DNA of 64,000 nt. Origin: Lodderomyces elongisporus. Lineage: Eukaryota > Ascomycota > Pichiomycetes > Serinales > Debaryomycetaceae. Made by a program: the position numbers and the translations under genes. The DNA lies in contig NC_083677.1 in assembly GCF_030384665.1 (NCBI RefSeq), positions 496,001 to 560,000 of the forward strand, written 5' to 3'. The notes under the pieces were generated by a model. The model was given only the letters and a program-made list of their open reading frames with translations. It was not told where the DNA came from and did no database searches. Of the stretch, positions 19,387 to 29,121 are shown one piece after another; position 1 is the first letter of the stretch, and each line of letters starts with the position of its first letter.

Positions 19387-20837
19387 ATGACTTTCTTCTT
19401 GAATCTTTTTGGCTACAGATACTTGCTTGTGTGCCAATATATGTGTATCGAATGTCTTGATCGATTTGGCTGAGATTGAAGTTATGTACTTTAGCTTTGA
19501 AGACGACTTCGCAGGGAGTTTTGCTTAGTCTTTGAATGGTATGATGCACGTGAATTTCCAAGTAACTCCGATACAGGTTTGTTATAATTATTTTTTCCTT
19601 CTTTCTTTTATTTTCTTCAAGACGTGTTCCCTATTTTACAGTCTGTTTTTTGAAATCAGGTTTACTGGTATTGAAGAAATGATAGCTAGAGTTGAAAAGT
19701 ATTTGGTAGACTGAAGATGAATGTGTGTGTGTGTGTGTGTGTCTATGTTTTTTTATGTTGTGTGTTTGCTCGTCAATTGAATATCAAACACGTATACCTT
19801 TGTCTGGCTGTCTACCTAAACGTGTATATGTATATGTATGTAAGTATGTTTTGTTTGTATATACTGTTTTTGAGGTAGCTGAGACTGATCTTGTGTTGAT
19901 AAATGATTCAAGTTGTAAGGACAACTTTATTAAAACTGTAATCTCTCTTCCTCTTCATAAGAAAAAAACCAACAACAAAAGAAGAAGAAGAAGAAGGAAA
20001 GGAAGTGGTAAGAGATCTTCTTAACTAGATTAGAAATGTGTTGATATTATATACATTAGGGGACAAGAACAAGTGGGATATTGCATACCTCTACAGGGAC
20101 AGGATAGGAAAATAGATTTCAACATGATGATGATGATTTGGGCAAATGAAGAAATCATAAAAGAAAAAAAATAAATAAATAAATAAAAATAAATAAATAA
20201 AAAATAAAAAAAATAAAATTTAACAGGATGCATAAATCAACACAAAAACAAAACAAAACAAAACAAAACAAATGCAGTGCAAACTAAACCAACCCTGAAC
20301 CAATAATTCATGAAAAGAACTATACTTGAAGAATAAGCAACAAGAAATATGGGAAACCCAACCTTGTATAGACTGTGACTTCTGAATATTACTATGAATA
20401 GATCAACACCATACTTTGCTTTTAAACAATTTTCTTTTATTCTCCAATCCTCTTCTTTATTCCGTGTGCAAAGCTTTGAAAGAACCTTTTTCTCTTTCAA
20501 TTTTATTTCAAAAGACATATCTGATCAATCAAGAGAAACTATGATGCAAGCACTTTATCCTGCAATTAATCTATTAATTTCATTTCTTTCTGGCCTCTCC
20601 CGCCTGCTCCTAACTACAACAAATGATCTTCCCTTCTTTCCCTTTTTTTTTGTATTTGTATTTGGGAATACCCTATCTTTGGTTGACATGGAGACAAAAC
20701 AAAAATGGAAAGAACTTGGATAATTAATTAAACTAATTGAACAATTGAACAATTGAACAATTACATTAATTGAATTAATGGTAACTTGGAAGAAAACGTA
20801 TCAGGGGGGGGGGGGGCTGAGAACTTGGTCCTCTCGC

Positions 20838-20858
20838 TTGACTTCATTTTGAAGTCAA
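20838..20858. promoter_or_regulatory. 9-bp inverted repeat with 3-nt spacer
   Basis: TTGACTTCA-TTT-TGAAGTCAA. The half-site TGAAGTCAACT (20850-20860) recurs exactly at 21301-21311. Possible regulator site in the gene desert; function unknown. Confidence 0.35.
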
Positions 20859-21084
20859 CTGTTGGCAGGAGGGAAAAGTGCATATGTCGTTGTATGGACA
20901 ACGCTTTAAAGACCATAAATAATACTGGGAAAATAAAAACTAAAAAAATAATAAAATAAAATAATAAAAAAATAAAAAAATATAAATCAACAAATCACTA
21001 AACAAGGTTCAAAATCAACAAATCAAAATCAGAACCTAAATCAAATTGTTTCTTTCTATAAGCTACAAGAGCATATCATTTAAT

Positions 21085-21100
21085 GTACTGTGCACAGTAC
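21085..21100. promoter_or_regulatory. Perfect 16-bp palindrome
   Basis: GTACTGTGCACAGTAC is its own reverse complement, in A/T-rich DNA about 3.3 kb upstream of the RFX start codon. It could bind a dimeric regulator. No known factor assigned. Confidence 0.4.
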
Positions 21101-24100
21101 GTTGTGCATGATGTATTTGGATAAGACCATGTTTGAATGCTTATTCCAACAGAATATGGTTAGTCCCCTTTTGAGACAGTTGTTTTCATTTTGCCCTGAT
21201 AGATGAAATGATTGCATTTCATGGAGCAAATGATGGGCTACGCCTTTGCTAGAGAGAAAGACAGAGAGAGAGCAAAGTATGTAGATCAGCCACCTTCATG
21301 TGAAGTCAACTTATTCTATATTAGTCTATTTTTACCATTGTTATAATGTTTGCAAAGTAAATTGATATTAGTAGCCGTTTAAACTGAATGGTGTTATACC
21401 AACCTTTTTCTTCTATGTAGTTTTTGTTTTTTGCTCTTGCTCTTGCTCTTGTTCCTGTTGCTCTTTTATTTCATCTATTCATTATTTTGACGAGGTTGGA
21501 ATTTTGTTTATTATTGGCACAACCTCCCTATTTAAGTCTATGATTAATCCGAATGGTCGTCAACACAATATATACTCTTCATATCTTGTGTTTTAATAAC
21601 ATACATTCCCTATATTCTCATTAAAACATTTCTAACTCTTTGTTTTTTGTTTATGTTTTAGTTTTTGTTTTATGTTGAGGTAATGGAGAAGTAAAAGGAC
21701 AAGTCACATAACCATATCTCTCTATAAACAAAAGCTTGTGAAATAGAAAATAGGTTTGAAAAACACAAAAAAAAAAGGGCATAAGCATAAAAAACAAAAC
21801 CCCTTCCTTTATCCTCCAATCCATTTACACATTTTACACGCAATGCTGTGCCATCAGAGCTAAAAGAAATAATAATAATAAAGAGTCAACCTTTGTTCCT
21901 GCTCTATACTGTTCTCTCTCTCTATCTTATTCTTCCCACTTTCCTTTAATTGGATTTGCCATCTCATCCTTTGGCAAATAGGTTCCAACTATTGGAAGAA
22001 CAAGACAAGACATAGTCTAGTGTAGCAACATTCTGGTCCTCCAGAAGAAGGGGTGGGCAGCAATTATGGAGTGAAACAGCCAAGAAGTGAGAACAAATAT
22101 TAGTTAAACTCGCCCTCCATTCACCTCTGTTTTCCTCCGACCAACCCCCCAACCCCCTACCCCTTCCCCACCTTTTTTATTATTTCAACTCCATAAGTCG
22201 ACCCAAATTGAAGAAACAAAACAAACACAAACACAAACAAAACAGTTTTGCTCTTGCATAGCTTTGCTTATACTCCCTAACGTATTGGATATATGATCCT
22301 ATTCCTGTATACTCACTTTAAAACCACCACTTTTTTTTGCCATGTGAAAATTTTTTATTTCGAAATTTGAAAGAAAAAGAGAAAAAGAGAGAGAAAAAAA
22401 AACCACCTAGCGAAATTTGCACATTATAGAATAGGATGAGATGGGTTATAGAGATGCCAAAGAGAACATAAAACAAAGAAAAAAAGGTAGAATATAGCAG
22501 CACTTTAATAAAGGTCAGATTAAATCACCAGAAGCTTTGCAAAGTAAAAATGAAAGACATATTGGATATTACAATATTTGCAATTTTTGTCAACTTGTTT
22601 GCTTGTTAACTCTCTAAACAGAATACTATCCTGCTTGCCACCTCGATTCATTTTAATCATCTTCTCTCTTGCTCCTTTTTCTTTCCTCCACTTCTTCTCC
22701 TCCCCCACCCCCCCTTTCGCATTTACACTGTATTTCTCGGAAATAGTTTCTTTTTTGCTTACCACCTACAACAGCATTATTCTTATCTTTATACTCATAC
22801 TTCTCTCTCTCTCTATCTCTCTCTCTTTCTGATAATACATATCCTCTTTCTCGCTCTTTGCCCCCTTTTCCTCTCATCCACTCCCTTTCTCCCTCCCCCC
22901 TTTCAATATCTTATCTTGATCGACTGAACCAACATTCCCTATTCACAACTTCTCTCTTCATTATATCCATATGAACACCACAGGCGAGTAGATTGGCAAA
23001 ATGGTGGTTAAGGTGGGTCACGTATTTTTTGAAAAGAACATTGTCGTCAAGACGAACCTTCCTTCCCCCCCCTCCCCCTCCAATTCGTATTTCTCATAAC
23101 TTTGTGGATTCTGATGTGCACATCAATTTGCACATTCATCACCATGCAACACAAAATGAATAAAATAAAAAAATAAAAAAATAAAAAAATAAAAGCAAAT
23201 CAAACAACCGGTTGTGCAGATCGGGATATTTGATTCTGTAAGGGCCTCGGATTTGAGAACTTTTCTATTTTTGTGAATTCAAGACTGGTAACTTTTCACT
23301 AGGATAGAATGGTCAATAACTTTCACTTGTCTTGATAAAAAATTGCTTTGCATTGCTTGTATATTACAAATCTCAGTGCAACATACTCTTTGTAAAATTC
23401 AACAGAAACGAGAAATGGTGAAAAGAAAGAAAGGGAAGGTATAGATTCAAACAAACAAACAAACAGACAGTTTGCTCAACCATTCAACGATTGTATTGCG
23501 TTTTTTTGGTACAAATAAGATCTTGAACAGTGCCCTCGAGACTTTCTTGATTGTTTTGTAAACAAAGCTAAAAACGGTAAATAGTCCAACGTCAATATCC
23601 ATCGTCTAATTCACTTTGATTTCGAGTTGCATCCCCAATTACAAACAAAAAGACTAAAAGTGGAAGTAAAACAAACAAATATAAATAAATGAATTTTCCA
23701 TCGTCTAATTCAACAAAGAAAAGAAAAACTAAAGAAGTCATTTTTAATAATTTCCAGAAAAAAAAAAAGAACACACATACACATACATACACACTAGCAG
23801 CAGCAATAGTAATGGCAAATGGAGGGGATGGAGTAGTGGAGTGTAAAGTTGCACATACCCTGTAAAGAATTGGAATGTTCTACAAAGGTCCGATTGTTTA
23901 ACACACACCAATTATGAAAGACGCATGGAATGCACTTAAACACTTTTAAAGGAACAAACCAAATACCTCTTACAGGTGAAATCATAAACAAAATTTTGAT
24001 GTATATCCAAAATACGCACAAAAAAAGAAAACAGCAACAACAATGAAAGGAAAAAAGACAAAACAAAATACTTCATAAATTGATCAGAATGAGAAAAGGC

Positions 24101-24761
24101 TGATAAATTGTATAATCAATTATTGATATGGTTTTAATGGTTTTCTATTTTAATTCTTTTCATTTTTTTTTGTTGAAAAACAGAAAAGGCGAAGGTGTGA
24201 AGGTGCGAAGGTGAAGATGGAAGCGAAGAACATGGAGGGAAAAAAGGGTTTACTAATAAGGTATTGTTTACAGATTGATTTGCATACTTTCCCAAAAACA
24301 ATAGAAATCAAAAACATTCACTCACAAGAATGTGTTTAACTTCCGTTATAATACTTTGAAGCTTTTCGATAGTTTGTTTTTCAGTCATACTGGGCAAAAG
24401 TATAGAAGTATTGAATACATGAAGGCTTCGCTTGAACTCTTGGTGTAACAATTAATGCAGGGTCCACTCTCATCAATACAAGCGCTACCGTAATTCTACC
24501 TTCTACCTCACACTTCATAACAATTCCATTACTTATATCTACAAAAGAAAGAAAGACAAAAAGACAAAAAAAAAAACAAAGATCTGTGTCAAGAGCATAT
24601 TTTCTATCACTATATAAAAATAAATACTTTCAATCTTCAATAATTGACTTTTTTGTAAACCTTTAGGACCAACTGTGCTTTCACCTCAATTTTGTTTCAT
24701 TTCTTTTTTTTTCCAATGCTTTGTCCTCGGGTTCTTGTTTTACACAAACTTAAAGGCTCCA

Positions 24762-26672
24762 TTACAATTTAGCCTTGTCACCCAACAATCCTTTAACCAA
24801 TACATCTTGCATTTGGTTAGCACTGTCAACAAGGAACCACTTCAACTGGTCGGATTTCAATCCATTGCCTCTCTTACAAGAAATATGGACATGGATCCAA
24901 TCATTATTGATCAAATATGCCAATCCAAATCCATCATCAATAACTTGAGACCAGCCCCAGGATTGGAAAAACTCAGATGGAACTTGCGATGAAGAAATGT
25001 ACCATGTTTGTGAGTAGGCAAAGATTGGATCTTGGAAAATCTCAGGAACTGGCTCACCAGGCTTCAACATGGATTTCAAACCAAAGAGATGACGGTCAAC
25101 ACCTTTACCATCAGCAGCAGCAGACAAGTATGCAACATGTTGCTTAGTAGCAGCCTGGAAAGTTGCAACCTTATCTTCAATAGATGAGTTAGGATCAGTC
25201 CATGTCTCAACAAACTTCTTTGACTCGTTGGAAACAGTTCTTCCAGTCTCAGTTCTACCCTTGAGGAATTTTCTTGTAGCAGCAGACTCATAAGTTGGTC
25301 TAACTTTACCAGTCAACTTGTAGTAAGCCAATTGCATCAACATCTGCACGTATGCATCTGGTGAACACTTAAACTTCTTAATCAAACCTTTACCATAGCC
25401 ATAGTGTTGGAAAATCTCTTCATCGTGCGCAGCAATGGTCTCGTCAAATTTAACAATCGCAGAGGCAATGTTGGCTCTCGTTGTGGGGTTAATGTCAAAG
25501 GACAACTTATCAGCAGGACCAACCTTTGGAGCAACAGAACCAATCTCAGCAATCAACTCTTCTGGCTTGGTCTCACTGATTTGCTTCAAAATAGTATTAT
25601 TCATTTGCACTGTTGGTGTAGCATCCATTCTCGAGTGCTCACCAAGGAATCCAGAGTTACCATTGGCACTAACGAAAAACTCCAATGGTTTATCAAACCA
25701 TCTATTTTGGCCATTTCCGTGCCAGCAGTTTTTGGACTTTTCTTCAATGGTGATTGGGGTGTTTTCATCAAGACAAATGACAAATGTAGATGCAAAGATA
25801 TCAGTCAATGAGGCTTCATTGATTGGCGACTTTAACAAATTCTGATAAGCGCTCAACCATTCGTCTCTATTCAACGAAGTCAATGCACCCAAAGCAATAC
25901 CCTGTTGACTTGGGTCATTCTTAACTTGCTGCAAGTAGCTATAAATTTCTCCTTTACTCAATCTTTGACCAGATTCATTGTGGGTTGGAACCTTATAAAA
26001 GTTATTCTTGTAAATAACAATAAAGAATCTGTTCGAGTCAACATCATAATGTTGAGTCACGTCTGATCCTGGTGCGGGGACTCTAGAGTTGTTGAACATG
26101 TACTTAAACGCATTCATACAGAATGGGTTACCCTTGATAACTTCTGGTTCCAAAACCTCGGTTTGCACCTTCTCAGCAAACTCAATAGTATAGTAAGCAA
26201 TTAAGGTAGCCTTCAATAATTGGTCCTCGCCAATAATGTTTCTTACATCCTTGTGCGAAAAAAAGTACGAGACAAAGGGAACAACTGGATCTCTATAGGA
26301 CATGTATGCATAATCGTCCCAAAATTCAGCTAACCAGTTATCCTTACCCTTGGCAAAAGCATTTAATCTTTGTTGCAACTCTTCGCCAACACCGCCTGGC
26401 TGTATAAACTCCTCAACTTTTGCCTTTGAAGCAGCCAACTGCTGTGGGTTTAAAAATGGTTCAATGGTCTTGATATACTTTGAGGCAGTTTCTTGTAATT
26501 CAGGAACTGGCAACTTTGGTAGCTGAGACTGCAATTTGTAGGTCTCGCCTCTAGCGGACAGCGACGATAATGGTTTCGTTTGTTGTAAAATAGGCATAAC
26601 AATGGATTTGATCTGTTGTGATTTACTTAAATGTGTCGATATTTGTGCCTTTGTAAAGCCAAGCTTCAACAT
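24762..26672 (-). CDS. CAT2: Carnitine O-acetyltransferase, dual peroxisomal/mitochondrial (Cat2)
   Basis: 636 residues of the choline/carnitine acyltransferase family. It moves acetyl groups between CoA and carnitine so that acetyl units from fatty-acid oxidation can pass between peroxisome, cytosol and mitochondrion. The catalytic His is His346 in GEHSRMDATP; the substrate motif YISSSQVPS and the following WGWSQVIDDGFGLAY block are present near residues 570-600. The C-terminus ends AKL, a peroxisomal PTS1. The N-terminus (MLKLGFTKAQISTHLSKSQQIK) is basic and amphipathic like a mitochondrial presequence, and a second Met lies at residue 26 (codon 26597-26595). Start at the upstream Met gives the mitochondrial form, start at Met26 the peroxisomal form; Candida Cat2 is known to be targeted to both. 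Convergent with nothing; its 3' end faces the gene desert. Confidence 0.95.
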   Translation of the reverse strand: MLKLGFTKAQISTHLSKSQQIKSIVMPILQQTKPLSSLSARGETYKLQSQLPKLPVPELQETASKYIKTIEPFLNPQQLAASKAKVEEFIQPGGVGEELQQRLNAFAKGKDNWLAEFWDDYAYMSYRDPVVPFVSYFFSHKDVRNIIGEDQLLKATLIAYYTIEFAEKVQTEVLEPEVIKGNPFCMNAFKYMFNNSRVPAPGSDVTQHYDVDSNRFFIVIYKNNFYKVPTHNESGQRLSKGEIYSYLQQVKNDPSQQGIALGALTSLNRDEWLSAYQNLLKSPINEASLTDIFASTFVICLDENTPITIEEKSKNCWHGNGQNRWFDKPLEFFVSANGNSGFLGEHSRMDATPTVQMNNTILKQISETKPEELIAEIGSVAPKVGPADKLSFDINPTTRANIASAIVKFDETIAAHDEEIFQHYGYGKGLIKKFKCSPDAYVQMLMQLAYYKLTGKVRPTYESAATRKFLKGRTETGRTVSNESKKFVETWTDPNSSIEDKVATFQAATKQHVAYLSAAADGKGVDRHLFGLKSMLKPGEPVPEIFQDPIFAYSQTWYISSSQVPSEFFQSWGWSQVIDDGFGLAYLINNDWIHVHISCKRGNGLKSDQLKWFLVDSANQMQDVLVKGLLGDKAKL

Positions 26673-29121
26673 TTGGTATAAGAATGGAGGATATAAGAAC
26701 TATCTAGCTTGTGTCCAGATAGATAATACCTTCAACTTTGGAAAAAAAAAAAAAAGGAAGATGTGGGGATATAAATTCTCTGTGAAGAAAAAAAAATTGG
26801 AGAAAGTGAACTTTATCTTTTAATTTTGATTGAATCGTTTTCAGTTTATGTTTTTTTTTTCAATTTGAGGAATTGGAGGGAGTATTTATGTTGGATACCT
26901 TTAGTGTGTTTTTCCTCTTGACCAATTTTTTTTTTTCTTTCTTTTGTTCTACAAAATGAAAGTATATCATTAGTGGTAGATAGAAGTTGGCCACTGGTTT
27001 TGTGTCGCTAGTCTCCATCCTTTATTTTAACACGCACAAAAGTTCTTCTGAATTTTGTGGGGTGGGGTGGGTTCTGTATACTATCTATTGCGGTGTGGGT
27101 GCGTTCTAATAATCTGTGTTTTGCACGACCATCGAGGAAAGACCGAAACCGAGGACTAATCAATCTGGTATTATTATTTATATATTTTTTTTTCACTATT
27201 AATATTAATATTATTATTATTAATGATTTTTTTTTGGTTTTTTTTGGGCTGTTCACTTTCTTTTTTTTTATTAATGTTGGATTTGGCTTTGGCTAAGCGG
27301 AACAAACCGTGCTATACAATACTATACAATATAATACAATACAGTACAATACACTGCAATACAATGTGCTCAACACAAGATACAGCACACACTTTCTCAC
27401 AGCGCTTAGGCTCCTATTCTCACGCCCCTAGGAGAAATGCGCTTAGAAGGGATGATAACAACAAGGTGGAAATCCCACGGATATACTTGCGGCAAGCCCA
27501 AATATATATATATATATACAGACACACACAGACACAGAGGCACAATCATACACATGGACCACCACAATTTCTGGACAAATAACATCCTTAAGCTTTCATT
27601 GTTGATGTAGTCATGCAACTTCATGTACACTTTAACACCTGTGAGTGTGGGTAAATGTATAGAATTTTATTAAAAAGGGGGGAAACTGATAATGCTTGTT
27701 ATTGGTGTATCGGTCTAGTCTAGTCTAGTCTAGACCAAACACTACGTATCAAATCACCAATTGTGTGGGTGGGGAGAGAGAATCCTCTTTCTTGATCAAA
27801 CTCTACCAGCAACAATCTATTCTCATATGATTTCTGTACCCATATAATCGGAACACGAACAAAGTAGAATAATAATGGTAATAGCCAAACCACAGTTCTA
27901 TACCCATTTATAAATAATTACATTCAGCTGATATATTTTTTTTCCAATCTATTTTGCTAAAGTTTTGGTTTTGCCCTTTTTCTGTTTTATTTTTTATTTT
28001 TTTTTTTTTGTTTCAATATGGTTTAAAAAATATCTTTTTTTGGTTTGGAGTCGGAAAATAAATTAACATCAAAAGTCCGCAAATAATAATTAAGTAGATA
28101 AAGAGATGAAAAAGAGAGGAAAGGAAAAGCTGGGGGAAAGTAACCTTATAGTGCTGTTCCACTAAAAATTAATTAATACTTCTGATCTTGTTAGTTTTGT
28201 AAAACAGTAATGTTGATTCAATGCGATTTGATAGATGGTGAAAACAAATTTGGTTGGTAAGAGTAGAAATCCAAGTTTACTATTATGTGTCATAGTCTCG
28301 ACTTTTCTTTGTTTGATAATAAATAAATATTCTGTAACAGTATACCTAGCAGTTACTGGTCTTGATCACGTGATATAACAACAACTTACGTTAACCATAA
28401 GATCTAATATGATCAACCTTTATTTTAATTTTTTGATTCTCATCAGTAAGATTAAATGAGCAGAAATTAACCTGTGATGATTCTAAAGCGAAAACAAACA
28501 ACATCATAAACAACAACAACAACAACAACTTGCCACCAAAAAGTTGAAATGGACACGTCTTACCAGCATGGTATGTCTTGTTTGAAATTGTATTCTATTT
28601 TAAAGCTTTTCAGCATATTAACCTCTGCTCCTGTAAAGAAGTTGCAAAAATATCGGCACTAACCGCGTCCATATTATCGCAGAACTGAGTATCATCGGCA
28701 CGAAAAAAATATAAAACAAAAAAAAAAATAAACATCCACAACATTTTGTAACCTTTCCAAATTCTCAAATTCTCATCACCATTGAGCTACCACATGATGT
28801 GATAGTAGACAGATCTCAAAGAGAAATACAAACTCAAAATAGAAAAAAGAAAATAGAGAGAGAGAGAGAGAGAGTACAAAATAAAAAAACAGACAAAAAA
28901 AAAGAAGAAAACTTAACCGGAGTGACGTAAAACGCGAAGGTTTGACTTTAATTTGTTAACGCACAACTCTGTTGCATATATTTCCCTCGGAAAAGGAAGT
29001 GGGCTTTAATTTTCCCTTTTAATCTGAAATTTTTCATGAGATGGGTCTCAGTTTAATCCAATTACAACCTTAAAGAAACAGTCTAACCTTATTGAATCAT
29101 AGCTTGTGGGAACCATACTAA
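26673..29121. promoter_or_regulatory. Divergent spacer between CAT2 and HSX11
   Basis: Contains the CAT2 promoter, with a CCGAGG (27149-27154; CCTCGG on the CAT2 strand, 477 bp upstream of its start), the core of the fungal fatty-acid regulator motif bound by FarA/Ctf1-type factors. It also has a (TCTAG)4 palindromic tract at 27712-27736, an ATCACGTGAT palindrome with an E-box at 28365-28374, a (GA)n at 28855-28874, and an apparent small spliced reading frame at 28549-28714 (listed separately). Confidence 0.45.
28549..28714 (+). other. Small intron with complete splice signals in a 16-17 codon reading frame, HSX11 leader or tiny gene
   Basis: ATG at 28549 opens a 22-nt exon ending at 28570. 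GTATGT (28571-28576) is a canonical yeast donor, CACTAAC (28657-28663) a near-canonical branch site and GCAG (ending 28682) the acceptor, giving a 112-nt intron with 20 nt from branch A to acceptor. Spliced, the frame reads MDTSYQHESSIIGTKKI (CTG as Ser) and stops at 28714; unspliced it reads 37 codons and stops inside the intron. It lies 0.4 kb upstream of the HSX11 start on the same strand, so it may be a spliced uORF in the HSX11 5' leader or a separate tiny gene. The peptide is not recognised. Confidence 0.5.

Larger units (their letters stand above)
17767..24761. other. 7-kb gene desert upstream of the RFX gene
   Basis: No ORF here looks coding: the longest frames are tied to microsatellites, homopolymers or pyrimidine runs. 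The stretch contains (AT)n at 19352-19384, (TG)n at 19721-19742, AAAT/TAAA-type repeats at 20167-20219, (AAAAC)n at 20250-20271, a G run near 20805-20816, a long pyrimidine-rich block at 22660-22910, and a 16-bp palindrome at 21085-21100. I searched by eye for tRNA T-loops and spliceosomal RNA cores and saw none. The size is far above the other spacers and suggests an extended regulatory region or a long noncoding transcript for the RFX gene. That is inference. Confidence 0.5.

Noticed and set aside
23001..23099. Short plus-strand frame starting MVVKVGHVFF
   Set aside because: About 32 codons ending in a Pro/Ser run from a C-rich tract; nothing supports translation.
24246..24270. TACTAAT followed by TTTACAG, like a branch site and 3' splice site
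   Set aside because: No donor (GTATGT type) or upstream exon could be found within reasonable distance.
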